Shown: positions 37,310 to 46,083, counted from the stretch's first letter. The stretch is 64,000 nt of DNA from Parvibaculum sp049671045 (GCF_049671045.1 NZ_JBATUH010000029.1:1-64000), one strand, 5' to 3'. Notes: a model not told the origin generated them from the letters alone. Program-made: numbers and translations.

Positions 37310-38052
37310 GTGAAAGCGCGGTGAACCCCGCTTCCCCCGGCGCGCAGCCGCAAAAGGAAAGGCCCCCTGGCGCTCCGCCCGCCGAGGACGCGCCGCATAT
37401 TCTCGTCGTCGACGATGACCGGCGCATCCGCGAGCTTCTGAAGCGCTATCTCGCGGATAATGGCTACCGGGTGACGACGGCGGAAAACGCCGCCGAGGCG
37501 CGCGCGAAACTCGCCGGCCTCGCCTTCGACCTGCTCGTGCTCGACGTCATGATGCCGGGCGAGAGCGGGCTCGAACTCACGGCCTCGCTCCGGCGCTCGT
37601 CGAGCGTGCCGATCCTGATGCTGACCGCGCGGGGCGAGACGAGCGAGCGCATCGAAGGGCTCGAGCACGGCGCCGACGACTATCTCGCCAAGCCCTTCGA
37701 GCCACGCGAGCTTCTGCTGCGCATCGGCACCATTCTCCGCCGCGCCATGACGCCAGGAAGCAAGGCCGACGAAATCTCGCTCGGCGAATGCCGCTTCGAT
37801 CCGGCGCGCGGCGAGCTTCGGCGCGGCGACGAGATCGTCCGCCTCACGACGCGCGAAGTGCAGCTTCTGCGCATCTTCGCCGCGCATCCGGGCCAACCTC
37901 TTTCCCGCCTCGATCTTTGCGACAACGAGGCGGCGGAGCGCTCCATCGACGTTCAGATCAACCGGCTGCGGCGCAAGATCGAAGCCGACCCCCGCAATCC
38001 GAGCTACCTTCAGACGGTGCGCGGCGAAGGCTATGTGCTGATGCCGGACTGA
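37306..38052 (+). CDS. petR: OmpR-type response regulator, PetR-like
   Basis: The 248-residue two-component regulator has a receiver domain (about 30-145) with phospho-acceptor D80 in LLVLDVMMPGE, the acidic pair in ILVVDDDRR and K in YLAKPFEP. A C-terminal winged helix (about 160-245) follows, with RLTTREVQLLRIFAAHPGQP and VQINRLRRKIEADPRNPSYL. The first 28 residues are Pro/Ala-rich. Its start overlaps the petP stop, and a histidine kinase starts 17 bases after its end, so the cognate pair is clear. Confidence 0.85.
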   Translation: MSESAVNPASPGAQPQKERPPGAPPAEDAPHILVVDDDRRIRELLKRYLADNGYRVTTAENAAEARAKLAGLAFDLLVLDVMMPGESGLELTASLRRSSSVPILMLTARGETSERIEGLEHGADDYLAKPFEPRELLLRIGTILRRAMTPGSKADEISLGECRFDPARGELRRGDEIVRLTTREVQLLRIFAAHPGQPLSRLDLCDNEAAERSIDVQINRLRRKIEADPRNPSYLQTVRGEGYVLMPD

Positions 38053-38069
38053 TCGAGGCCAGAAAATTC

Positions 38070-39395
38070 ATGGCGTTCCGCCCCTTCCAGATGATCAAGC
38101 GCTTTCTGCCGACCGGCCTCTACTGGCGATCGCTCATCATCATCGTCGCGCCGATGGTGATCCTCCAGGCCGTCGTCACCTATGTCTTTATGGATCGCCA
38201 CTGGCAGATGGTGACGGAGCGCCTCTCGCAGAACACTGTTGCCGACATGGCGCTGGTTCTCGCCGAATATGAAAGGAACCAGACGCCCGAGCAGGCCGCC
38301 GAGATCGCCATGCGCGCCAACACGTTCCTGTCGATGTCGGTGGCATTTCTCCCCGGCGAAAACCTGCCGGACACGCCCTCGAGCAATCGCGGCCTGCTCG
38401 ATCATTCGCTATCGGACGAGATCCGTAGCCAGATCAACCGCCCCTTCTGGATCGATACACAGCGCTACAGCGACTATGTCGATCTGCGCGTTGCCTATAA
38501 TGGCGGCGTCATGCGCGTGCTGGCGCTGCGGAGCCATGTCTATGCCGCCAACTCGCACATCTTCATCGTCTGGATGGTCGGCGCCTCGCTCGTGCTCATC
38601 ACCGTCGCCATTCTCTTCCTCCGCAACCAGATCAGGCCGATCGAGCGGCTGGCGGAAGCGGCCGAAAGCTTCGGCACCGGACGCGACGTTCCGGCCTTCC
38701 GCCCGCAAGGCGCATCCGAAGTGCGCCGCGCCGCCATCGCCTTCATCCAGATGCGTGAGCGCATTCAGCGCCAGATCGAGCAGCGCACCGCCATGCTCGC
38801 CGGCGTGAGCCACGATCTGCGCACGCCGCTCACACGCTTCAAGCTGCAACTCGCGCTACTCGGCGATACGCCCGAGACCGAGGAACTGAAAGCCGATGTG
38901 CGCGAGATGGAACGGATGCTCGAGGATTACCTCGATTACGTCCGCGACCATCAGCGCGAGGAAACGGAAATCGCCGATCTCTCGGACCTCCTCAACGAGA
39001 TCCAGTACGACGCGCAGCGCCGGGGCCGCGAGGTCAGGCTCGAAACGCATGGCGATCTCACGCTTCCGCTCCGGCGCAACGCCTTCAAGCGCTGCCTCAC
39101 CAACATCGTCGACAATGCCTGCAAATATGCGGCGCATGTCTGGGTGACAGCCGTGCGCGATGGCGACGACATCGACATCGTGGTCGATGACGACGGCGCG
39201 GGAATTCCTGAAGATCAGCTGGAGGAAGTTTTCCGTCCCTTCTACCGCCTCGACGAGGCCCGCAATCTCGACGAAGGCGGAACGGGGCTCGGGCTTGCCA
39301 TTGCGCGCGACATAGCGCGCGGCCATGGCGGCGACATCCAGCTTGCAAGAAGCCCGATGGGCGGCCTGCGCGCCGTCGTTCACGTGCCGGTATGA
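38070..39395 (+). CDS. Sensor histidine kinase (EnvZ-like), partner of PetR
   Basis: The 441-residue membrane sensor has a first membrane helix (about 20-40, LIIIVAPMVILQAVVTYVF), a periplasmic region of about 120 residues, and a second helix (about 162-185, VWMVGASLVLITVAILFLR). HAMP, H-box with phospho-acceptor H248 (GVSHDLRTPLTRFKLQL), and an ATPase domain with NIVDNACKYA, VDDDGAGIPEDQLEEVF and GGTGLGLAIA follow. EnvZ-like kinases pair with OmpR-type regulators, here the gene just upstream. The signal is unknown. Confidence 0.9.
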   Translation: MAFRPFQMIKRFLPTGLYWRSLIIIVAPMVILQAVVTYVFMDRHWQMVTERLSQNTVADMALVLAEYERNQTPEQAAEIAMRANTFLSMSVAFLPGENLPDTPSSNRGLLDHSLSDEIRSQINRPFWIDTQRYSDYVDLRVAYNGGVMRVLALRSHVYAANSHIFIVWMVGASLVLITVAILFLRNQIRPIERLAEAAESFGTGRDVPAFRPQGASEVRRAAIAFIQMRERIQRQIEQRTAMLAGVSHDLRTPLTRFKLQLALLGDTPETEELKADVREMERMLEDYLDYVRDHQREETEIADLSDLLNEIQYDAQRRGREVRLETHGDLTLPLRRNAFKRCLTNIVDNACKYAAHVWVTAVRDGDDIDIVVDDDGAGIPEDQLEEVFRPFYRLDEARNLDEGGTGLGLAIARDIARGHGGDIQLARSPMGGLRAVVHVPV

Positions 39396-39428
39396 AGAGG
39401 CCAGTGTGAAGATAAGTGAGAAGACGGC

Positions 39429-40034
39429 CTAGGCGGCCTGCCCGTCCTCGCGGGCGCGGCCGAAACGCGACATGGCCGCGATGAGATCTTCGCCCTGCCG
39501 CAAGCGCCGGTCGAGTTCGGCCATGGTCTTCGCCTGATCCTCGCCATCCTCGAGCCAGACGCGGAAGGCCGCCGCCCAGACGAGCGCAAGGCCGCGCACG
39601 CGCAAGGCGCCGCGCAATCCCGAAGCATCGATGCCGGCCGCCTCGAGCATCCAGCCCAGCGATTGCAGCGCCGGGCGCAGCAGCGCGGCGGCTGCCACCG
39701 GATCGCGGGCAAGATCGCGCGCAATCTTTCTGAGCGCGGGCTTCTGCGGCGCCAGCGCATCGAAGCGCAGCATCAGCACATCGAAGAGCCGGTCGCGCGC
39801 CGCCTCTCCGGAGAGGTCTTCGGCCTCGGCCGCCGCCAGCACCTGCGCGTCGACGCGCCGCGACCAGGCGGCAAGGATCGCTGCCTTGGTCGGGAAAAGC
39901 TGCGCCAGCTCCGGCAGGCTCACCTTCGCCGCCTCGGCAATGTGGGCAAGCGCAAGCTCGTGCCAGCCGCGGCTCGCGGCAAGCTTCAGCGCCGCGTCGA
40001 TGATCTTGTCCTCGGGGGTCTTTTTGCGTGCCAT
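39429..40034 (-). CDS. TetR/COQ9-like protein
   Basis: The 201 residues open with a TetR-type HTH (KIIDAALKLAASRGWHELAL, VSLPELAQLFPTKAAILAAW) and then RDRLFDVLMLRFDALAPQKP and LQSLGWMLEAAGID, a pattern shared with COQ9, the lipid-binding ubiquinone-biosynthesis protein that evolved from the TetR fold. It could be a real repressor or a COQ9-type accessory protein. A UbiK-like gene 1.7 kb away mildly favours the latter. The start at MARKKTPEDK was chosen because homology begins there. Confidence 0.75.
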   Translation of the reverse strand: MARKKTPEDKIIDAALKLAASRGWHELALAHIAEAAKVSLPELAQLFPTKAAILAAWSRRVDAQVLAAAEAEDLSGEAARDRLFDVLMLRFDALAPQKPALRKIARDLARDPVAAAALLRPALQSLGWMLEAAGIDASGLRGALRVRGLALVWAAAFRVWLEDGEDQAKTMAELDRRLRQGEDLIAAMSRFGRAREDGQAA

Positions 40035-40142
40035 GTCCTGCTCTCCCGCCGGAGAACATAGGCGCTCACGCCGGAATGCGCCACCAGCGCCGGAGCGCGA
40101 CGAGCGGCCACGCGGCCGCGACAAGACCTAAGCGCCAGGGGC

Positions 40143-40970
40143 CTACTGGCCGAGCTCGCGCGAGCGATCGCGCGCCGCCGCCGTGGCCCGCCGCAGAAGC
40201 TGCGAAAGCCCACCTTCGCCCATGAGGATGTCGAGCGCCGCTGCCGTCGTTCCGCCGGGCGAGGTCACGTTCTTGCGAAGCGTGGCGGGCGTCTCGTCGA
40301 GCCGGTAGAGCATTTCCCCGGCGCCGGAAACGGTCGCGCGCGCAAGACGGGCCGAAAGCTCCGGGTCGAGGCCAAGCGCCTCGCCTGCCGCAGCCAGACA
40401 TTCGGCAAGGTGGAACACATAGGCAGGGCCCGAGCCTGAAATCGCCGTCACCGCGTCGATGAGCGGCTCGCTCTCGACCCAGCCCACCTCGCCCACGGCG
40501 CCGAGAAGGCTCGCCGCCTGCTCGCGCTGCTCGGCGGTCACACGCGCATTGGCGCAGGCGACCGTGATGCCGCGCGAAACGGAAGCGGGCGTGTTCGGCA
40601 TGGCGCGAACGGCGTGGAGCCCGCCGCCGAGAAGCTCCTCGAGCCGCAGAAGGCTCGTCCCGGCCGCGATCGAGATGAAAAGCGTGTCGGGCGAAACGAG
40701 CGCGCCAAGCTCCGGCAGCACGGCGGCCATGGACTGCGGCTTGATGGCGAGCACGACCACGGCTGGCTTGCGCGCCGCGATGTCGGCGATGGAAAAATTG
40801 AGCGGGATGCCGCGCTCGGCGATCAGCCGCGCGATCTCCGGCGAAGGCGCCGGATCGCGCACGAAGACCTGCCGGGGCGCAAGCCCCTGTGCGAGCCAGC
40901 CCGAAAGCAGGGCGCCGCCCATCTTGCCGGCGCCGACAAGAACGAGCGGTCGTTGCAGAACTATCGTCAT
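40143..40970 (-). CDS. proC: Pyrroline-5-carboxylate reductase
   Basis: ProC performs the last step of proline synthesis, reducing pyrroline-5-carboxylate with NAD(P)H. The 275 residues begin VLVGAGKMGGALLSGWLAQG (Rossmann loop) and include VVVLAIKPQSMAAVLPEL, IAAGTSLLRLEELLG, RAMPNTPASVSRGITV, AITAVSGSGPAYVFHLAE-type segments and the C-terminal DETPATLRKNVTSPGGTTAA signature. It lies 30 bases after the YbjN-like gene on the same strand. Confidence 0.95.
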   Translation of the reverse strand: MTIVLQRPLVLVGAGKMGGALLSGWLAQGLAPRQVFVRDPAPSPEIARLIAERGIPLNFSIADIAARKPAVVVLAIKPQSMAAVLPELGALVSPDTLFISIAAGTSLLRLEELLGGGLHAVRAMPNTPASVSRGITVACANARVTAEQREQAASLLGAVGEVGWVESEPLIDAVTAISGSGPAYVFHLAECLAAAGEALGLDPELSARLARATVSGAGEMLYRLDETPATLRKNVTSPGGTTAAALDILMGEGGLSQLLRRATAAARDRSRELGQ

Positions 40971-41000
40971 GCTGGAAACCGTATCACTGCAAAATGAGGC

Positions 41001-41504
41001 TCAGGCTCTGCCCCGCGTCTCGAACATCGCCGCCGCGATCGCGTCCTCGGCGCTCTTGCCCGCCCAGAGGACGAACTGGATCGCCGGGTAATAGCGCTCG
41101 CACGCCTCGACCGCCAGCCTGAGCAGCGCCTCGCATTGCTCGGGCGTCGCCGTGGCGCCGCCGCAAAGGAGCAGGCTGTTACGATAGAGAAGCGCGCCTT
41201 CCTCCGACCAGAGATCGAAATGGCCCGACCAGAGCTGCTCGTTGATGAGGCTCAGCAGATGCCTTATCTGGGGGCGCTTCTCCGCCGGCACGCGGATGTC
41301 GAGCGTGGAGGCCACATGCAGGCCCGAGAGATCGTTGCGCCAGTTGAGCGAGATGTGATGATCGCGCCACTCGCCGGCAACGCAGATCGTCAGTTCGTCC
41401 TCATGGCTGCGCTCGAAGATCCAGTCCCGGATCGAAGCCACCTGTTCGAGCAAATCCAGGGGATTTGCGTCGAACTCGTCTGCTTCAACGAGGGAAGCGG
41501 TCAT
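41001..41504 (-). CDS. YbjN domain-containing protein
   Basis: The 167-residue cytosolic protein has the type III-secretion-chaperone-like YbjN fold: PLDLLEQVASIRDWIFERSH, ISLNWRNDLSGLHVASTLDI, HFDLWSEEGALLYRNSLLLC and AVEACERYYPAIQFVLWAGK. YbjN proteins are conserved in alphaproteobacteria next to proC. Their role is poorly defined, with links to stress and motility in enterobacteria. I use ATG 41504; a TTG four codons upstream is possible. Confidence 0.85.
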   Translation of the reverse strand: MTASLVEADEFDANPLDLLEQVASIRDWIFERSHEDELTICVAGEWRDHHISLNWRNDLSGLHVASTLDIRVPAEKRPQIRHLLSLINEQLWSGHFDLWSEEGALLYRNSLLLCGGATATPEQCEALLRLAVEACERYYPAIQFVLWAGKSAEDAIAAAMFETRGRA

Positions 41505-41611
41505 TCTGTACCCCAAATCGGCGGCCGCAAGGGCATGCCAGAACCCGTTATCAATATATTGTGGGTCCAGCTTCCTCGTCCCACCACCTGAACGTGACGC
41601 ATGTGTTGAGT

Positions 41612-41636
41612 CGGCGCAACCCTTGAGGGTGCGCCG
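41612..41636. other. Hairpin between the UbiK-like and YbjN-like genes
   Basis: CGGCGC (41612-41617) pairs with GCGCCG (41631-41636), and inside it, past one bulged A, ACCCT pairs with AGGGT around a tight loop. There is no T run on either strand. It may be a processing or weak termination structure. Confidence 0.4.
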
Positions 41637-41684
41637 GGCGCGAAAAACTGGGGATTATTCGGCCTGTAACGGGCCTTTCAGGCG

Positions 41685-41999
41685 TTATTCGCCGTCATTC
41701 GCGCCGTCCGCCGGCTCGGCCGTCCGCGCCGCGCCCTGCCCGCGCGGCTTGCGGGCGAGTTGGGCCTCGAGCGCCTCGATGCGGAGCTTCAGCGCCTCGT
41801 TCTCCTCGCGGGCGAGCCGGGCCATGTCGCGCACCGCCTCGAAATCCTCGCGCGCGACGAGATCGAGATCGGCGACGAGCCGCTCCGCCTGCGAGCGGAT
41901 GAGCGTCTCGACTTCCTGACGCACGCCCTGCGCGGCGCCGGCGGCATTGGTGAACAGCCGGGCGATCTCGTCGAGAACACGGTTTTGCGTCTGGGTCAT
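41685..41999 (-). CDS. ubiK: UbiK (BMFP/YqiC) family accessory factor
   Basis: The 104-residue coiled-coil protein starts TQTQNRVLDEIARLFTNAAG, then VRQEVETLIRSQAERLVADL and REENEALKLRIEALEAQLA, the layout of the BMFP family. UbiK helps ubiquinone-biosynthesis enzymes in E. coli under aerobic conditions. An AAGGAGAG ribosome site precedes the ATG. The tail is low-complexity. It is divergent from lgt, a common arrangement in alphaproteobacteria. Confidence 0.85.
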   Translation of the reverse strand: MTQTQNRVLDEIARLFTNAAGAAQGVRQEVETLIRSQAERLVADLDLVAREDFEAVRDMARLAREENEALKLRIEALEAQLARKPRGQGAARTAEPADGANDGE

Positions 42000-42086
42000 T
42001 TGGCTCTCCTTGCACCTAAGGCGCGACATTACCCCGCCCGGGGCAAAAAATCGAACGGGGCGATTTGTCTCTCTCCGGCCTGCGTC

Positions 42087-42114
42087 TTGACACAAGGTGC
42101 GAGGCGGCGACACT
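42087..42114 (+). promoter_or_regulatory. Possible lgt promoter
   Basis: A perfect TTGACA (42087-42092) is followed 16 bases later by a weak GACACT (42109-42114), 32 bases before the lgt start codon. The -10 match is poor, so this is tentative. Confidence 0.35.
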
Positions 42115-42145
42115 GGCGCGGGCATTCCCGCGAAGACGAGGCCAC

Positions 42146-43045
42146 ATGACCGGCATCCCCTTTCCCGACATTGATCCGGTTCTGATCCATCTCGGGCCCG
42201 TGGCCATACGCTGGTATGCGCTGGCCTATATCGCAGGGCTCGTGCTCGGCTGGCGCTACATCCTCGCCGCCGTGGACACGCCGCGTCTCTGGGCGGGGCC
42301 CGCGCCCGTCGCCAGGCTCGAGATCGACGACGCGCTTCTCTGGGCGGCGCTCGGCGTCATCGTCGGCGGGCGGCTCGGCTATGTCCTCTTCTACAATTTC
42401 GACTACTACCTCGCGCATCCGGGCCAGATCCTCACCGTCTGGCATGGCGGCATGAGCTTTCACGGCGGCGCCTTCGGCGTGCTCGTGGCGCTTTTCATCT
42501 TCGCGCGACGGCACGGCATAGCGCCGCTCGCGCTCATGGACCTTGCCAGCGCCGCCGCCCCCATCGGCCTCTTCTTCGGCCGCATCGCCAATTTCATCAA
42601 TGCCGAGCTCTGGGGCCGCGCCACCGATCTTTCCTGGGGCGTCGTCTTCTGCAACGACATGATCGCCGCCGCCAATCGCGGCATCTGTCCGGCAGGCGCT
42701 ATGCCGCGCCATCCGAGCCAGCTCTACGAAGCCGCGCTCGAAGGCATTGTGCTCTTCCTCATCCTCCGCCTGCTCACGCATCGCCTCGACGCGCTGAAGC
42801 GCCCCGGCACGATCTTCGGCGCCTTCATCGCGGGATATGGCCTCTGCCGTGTCTTCGTCGAATTCTTCCGCGAGCCCGACGCGCAGCTCGGCTATCTCCA
42901 TGGCGACTGGCTCACCATGGGCATGGTGCTTTCGATCCCGATGATCCTTGCGGGCGCGCTCATCGTCTGGAAGGCGCCCATGCTCGCCGGATGGACGACG
43001 CCGCGCTCGGCAAAACCTTCCGCGACCGCCTCCGGGCCAAAATAG
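42146..43045 (+). CDS. lgt: Prolipoprotein diacylglyceryl transferase
   Basis: Lgt transfers diacylglycerol from phosphatidylglycerol to the lipobox cysteine of prolipoproteins. The 299-residue membrane protein has about seven helices, with PVAIRWYALAYIAGLVLGWR, WHGGMSFHGGAFGVL holding the essential His region, the Lgt signature GLFFGRIANFINAELWGR, MPRHPSQLYEAALEG and GYGLCRVFVEFFREPD. midA follows one base after its stop. Confidence 0.95.
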   Translation: MTGIPFPDIDPVLIHLGPVAIRWYALAYIAGLVLGWRYILAAVDTPRLWAGPAPVARLEIDDALLWAALGVIVGGRLGYVLFYNFDYYLAHPGQILTVWHGGMSFHGGAFGVLVALFIFARRHGIAPLALMDLASAAAPIGLFFGRIANFINAELWGRATDLSWGVVFCNDMIAAANRGICPAGAMPRHPSQLYEAALEGIVLFLILRLLTHRLDALKRPGTIFGAFIAGYGLCRVFVEFFREPDAQLGYLHGDWLTMGMVLSIPMILAGALIVWKAPMLAGWTTPRSAKPSATASGPK

Positions 43046-43046
43046 G

Positions 43047-44150
43047 ATGACGCCTCTTGCCGAGCACCTCGCCCGTCTGATCCGCACGACGGGCCCGCTG
43101 CCGCTTTCCCATTACATGGCGCTGGCGCTCGGCCATCCCGAGCACGGCTACTACATGACGCGCGACCCGCTGGGCGCGCGGGGCGATTTCATCACCGCGC
43201 CGGAAGTGAGCCAGATGTTCGGCGAACTTCTCGGCCTCTGGATCGCCGACACATGGTTCGCGCAGGGCCGCCCCTCTCCCTTCATCCTTTGCGAGCTCGG
43301 GCCGGGGCGCGGTACGCTGATGGCGGATGCGCTGCGCGCGCTTCGCTCCGTCCCCGGCATTCTCGATGCCGCGCGCCTTCATCTCGTCGAGACGAGCCCT
43401 GCGCTCAGGGCCGAGCAGGCCGCGCGCCTGCCCCATGCGACATGGCATGAGCGTTTCGAGGGCGTGCCGCCGGGGCCCCTCTTCCTCATCGCCAACGAAT
43501 TCTTCGACGCGCTTCCGATCTCGCAATTCATCCGCACCGAGCAGGGCTGGTGCGAACGCCATGTCGCCTTGCGCGAAGGAGACGGCGACGCCCCCGCCTT
43601 CATGCCCGTGCTTGCGCCCGTGCCGCTCGCATCCGATGCCGTGCTGCCGCCCGCCATGCGCGCTGCGCCGGCGGGAAGCATCGCCGAAATCTCGTCCGCC
43701 TCCACCGCCATCGCCGAGGCGATCGCCGCCCGCATCGCGGCGCCTGGCGGCGCGGCCCTCGTCATCGACTACGGCCATGCGCGGAGCGCGCCGGGCGACA
43801 CGCTGCAGGCGCTCCGCGCACACCGTTTCGCCGATCCCTTCGAGGCGCCTGGCGAAGCCGACATCACCGCTCATGTCGATTTCGAGGAACTTGCCCATGC
43901 AGCAAGGCGCGGCGGCGCCGCCGCGCATGGCCCTGTCGAGCAGGGCGCCTTCCTGAAGGCGCTCGGCATCGAGGCGCGGGCGGCCGCGCTGAAATCCCGC
44001 GCGACGCCGAAACAGGCCCATGACATCGACAGCGCGCTTCGCCGGTTGACCGCGAGCGAAGAGATGGGCAGCCTCTTCAAGGTGCTTGCGCTCACACCGA
44101 CTGACGCTCCCTCGCCCGCCGGTTTTCCCGAACCCCGGGAGCCTCATTGA
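43047..44150 (+). CDS. MidA/NDUFAF7-type SAM-dependent methyltransferase
   Basis: The 367-residue protein matches NDUFAF7/MidA, which in mitochondria dimethylates an arginine of complex I. Landmarks are HYMALALGHPEHGYYMTRDP, APEVSQMFGELLGLWI, the SAM loop CELGPGRGTLMADALRAL, IANEFFDALPISQFI and VIDYGHA. It starts one base after lgt and is followed by pgeF, an order conserved in alphaproteobacteria. In bacteria the target is inferred rather than known. Confidence 0.88.
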   Translation: MTPLAEHLARLIRTTGPLPLSHYMALALGHPEHGYYMTRDPLGARGDFITAPEVSQMFGELLGLWIADTWFAQGRPSPFILCELGPGRGTLMADALRALRSVPGILDAARLHLVETSPALRAEQAARLPHATWHERFEGVPPGPLFLIANEFFDALPISQFIRTEQGWCERHVALREGDGDAPAFMPVLAPVPLASDAVLPPAMRAAPAGSIAEISSASTAIAEAIAARIAAPGGAALVIDYGHARSAPGDTLQALRAHRFADPFEAPGEADITAHVDFEELAHAARRGGAAAHGPVEQGAFLKALGIEARAAALKSRATPKQAHDIDSALRRLTASEEMGSLFKVLALTPTDAPSPAGFPEPREPH

Positions 44151-44160
44151 GGAACGACAC

Positions 44161-44934
44161 ATGCTCACCGCAAAGCCCCTCGACGTTCTGCCTCATGTGA
44201 GACACGGCTTCTTCACGCGCGAGGGCGGCATCTCGACCGGCATCTATGCGACGCTGAATTGCGGCTACGGATCGAATGACGATCCGGGCGCCGTCCGGGA
44301 AAATCGCGCCCGCGTGGCGCGCGCCCTCGGCAGCGAGCCTGAAAGCCTCCTCACCGTCTATCAGGTGCATAGCGCGAGCGTGATCCGCGTCACCTCGCTC
44401 TGGGAGCACGGAAGCGCGCCGCAGGCCGATGCGATGGTGACGGACGAACCTTCGATCGCGCTCGGCATTCTCACCGCCGATTGTGCCCCCATCCTCTTTG
44501 CCGATGAAACGGCGCGCGTCATCGGCGCGGCCCATGCGGGCTGGAAGGGCGCCCTCACCGGCGTCATCGAGGCCACGGTCGAGGCCATGTCGGGGCTTGG
44601 CGCGCGCCGCTCGCGGATCGTCGCCGCCATCGGCCCCTGCATCTCGCGCGACGCCTATGAGGTCGGGCCCGAATTCCGCGAGCGCTTCATCGAGGCCGCC
44701 CGCGCCAATGAGCGCTGGTTCATCCCCTCCTCGCGCGAAGGCCATTTCATGTTCGACCTTCCCGCCTTCGTCGCGGCGCGGCTCGAAGAGGCCGGCGTCG
44801 GCGCGGTTGCGACGCTCGGCCTTTGCACTTACGCGGACGAAAAGCGCTTCTTCTCCTATCGCCGCACCACGCACCGCGGCGAGAGCGACTACGGCCGGCA
44901 GATTTCAGCCATCGCGCTCCGGCCCGACGCCTGA
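44161..44934 (+). CDS. pgeF: Polyphenol oxidase (laccase-domain) family protein, PgeF/YfiH
   Basis: The 257-residue protein has the YfiH fold with HGFFTREGGISTGIYATLN at the start, VHSASVI, ALGILTADCAPILFADE and the metal-site HAGWKGAL, plus IGPCISRDAYEV. PgeF is a peptidoglycan-editing factor that removes wrongly incorporated amino acids from peptidoglycan precursors; related proteins act on purine nucleosides. The start follows GAGGAACGACAC. It is in one run with lgt and midA. Confidence 0.88.
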   Translation: MLTAKPLDVLPHVRHGFFTREGGISTGIYATLNCGYGSNDDPGAVRENRARVARALGSEPESLLTVYQVHSASVIRVTSLWEHGSAPQADAMVTDEPSIALGILTADCAPILFADETARVIGAAHAGWKGALTGVIEATVEAMSGLGARRSRIVAAIGPCISRDAYEVGPEFRERFIEAARANERWFIPSSREGHFMFDLPAFVAARLEEAGVGAVATLGLCTYADEKRFFSYRRTTHRGESDYGRQISAIALRPDA

Positions 44935-45013
44935 GACGAACCGCCCCCGGAACATGCGGCGCGTGATACCCTTGTGTCATGCGAATCGCTCACTTCTCTC
45001 CGGGGCGGCGCTC

Positions 45014-46000
45014 ATGCCCATGACGAAACCGAGATCGGCAAGAACGCGAAGGCCCGGCGGCCTCGCCGCGGCCATTGCCGTTCTCGTGCTTGCGGGCTGC
45101 GCGGAGGCGACCGCGACCGCGCCCGCATCGCAGGCGAACGACGCCCTCCAGACAAGCGAGGCCCCACGGGCGAGCAAAGCGGCGAGCGAGACGGGCGCGA
45201 AGGTGCGAATCGCCGCGCTGGGCGAAGCGGGTGCCGACAGGGCCCTGCTCCTTGGCGAGCTTCTGCGCCGCCGATCCGGCGCATGGCCCGCGGCCGAGAT
45301 CGCGGGCGTGCTCGATGCGGCCGCCCTTCCCCACGGCCTTTATGCGGTTGCCGTGCTCGACCTCAGGGATGCGCATGGCGCGCGCCTCCACCGGATCGTC
45401 GAAGACGGAAGATTTGAACGCGACGGCGCGAGCATGCTCACCGACGATGACATAGAGCGTCTTGCCGCGAGACTGGCGACGAGGCTCGCCCTCTGGCGGT
45501 CGCCCGCCTCGATCGACTTTGCCGCCGACGAGGCGCTGGCGCGGCCGATCTTCGCGGACGCCGCCGCCACGGACCATCGCGGCGCGGACGCGCTCAGCAC
45601 CGGCAGCATTGCGCGGCAGGAGGGGCCGGGCCCGAAGCTCAGTTTCGACATTGCCGTCGACCCCGCCCCCGGCGACGGGGCGGAGGCGCTGACGAAAGCG
45701 CTGGCCGGCGCCCTTGCCCGCCGCGCCCCGGAAGCGGACCGGGGCTGCGGCTGCTACCGGCTGCACGGCAAGGTTGCCATCGCCACGGCTGAGGCGGGCC
45801 GGACGGCGGTTCGCATCGACTGGCTCGTCGCATCCGGGGACGGCAGGCCGATCGGCGAAATCACCCAGTCGAAGCTGCTTTCGCCGGAAAGCATCGCCGC
45901 ACGCTGGGGCAGAATCGCGGATGAAGCCGCCGAAACAGCGGCGGAGGGGGTTCTTGCCGTCGTCCTTCCACCGGGCGGCCGGGAGGGCGGCAGAAGCTGA
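45014..46000 (+). CDS. Uncharacterised lipoprotein
   Basis: The protein of about 328 residues has an arginine-rich N-terminus, a hydrophobic stretch and a lipobox (AAAIAVLVLAGCAEA), so it should be lipidated and exported, fittingly close to lgt. The mature part is Ala/Arg-rich with a short-range pattern: VRIAALGEAGADRALLLGEL, PHGLYAVAVLDLRDAHGARL and RGCGCYRLHGKVAIATAEAG. I see no catalytic motif and do not recognise the family. ATG 45014 or ATG 45020 could be the start. Confidence 0.7.
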   Translation: MPMTKPRSARTRRPGGLAAAIAVLVLAGCAEATATAPASQANDALQTSEAPRASKAASETGAKVRIAALGEAGADRALLLGELLRRRSGAWPAAEIAGVLDAAALPHGLYAVAVLDLRDAHGARLHRIVEDGRFERDGASMLTDDDIERLAARLATRLALWRSPASIDFAADEALARPIFADAAATDHRGADALSTGSIARQEGPGPKLSFDIAVDPAPGDGAEALTKALAGALARRAPEADRGCGCYRLHGKVAIATAEAGRTAVRIDWLVASGDGRPIGEITQSKLLSPESIAARWGRIADEAAETAAEGVLAVVLPPGGREGGRS

Positions 46001-46049
46001 GCGAAATCGCGGCCGGAACACCGGACATATCGCCCGCCCCCGTCCGGGC

Positions 46050-46083
46050 GCCTGTTTACAGGCACGAAACGCCTTGTTACAAC
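46050..46083 (+). promoter_or_regulatory. prs promoter with overlapping palindrome
   Basis: TTTACA (46055-46060) and TACAAC (46078-46083) are 17 bases apart. A perfect dyad GCCTG-TTTA-CAGGC (46050-46063) covers the -35 element, as expected for a repressor operator. Confidence 0.5.
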
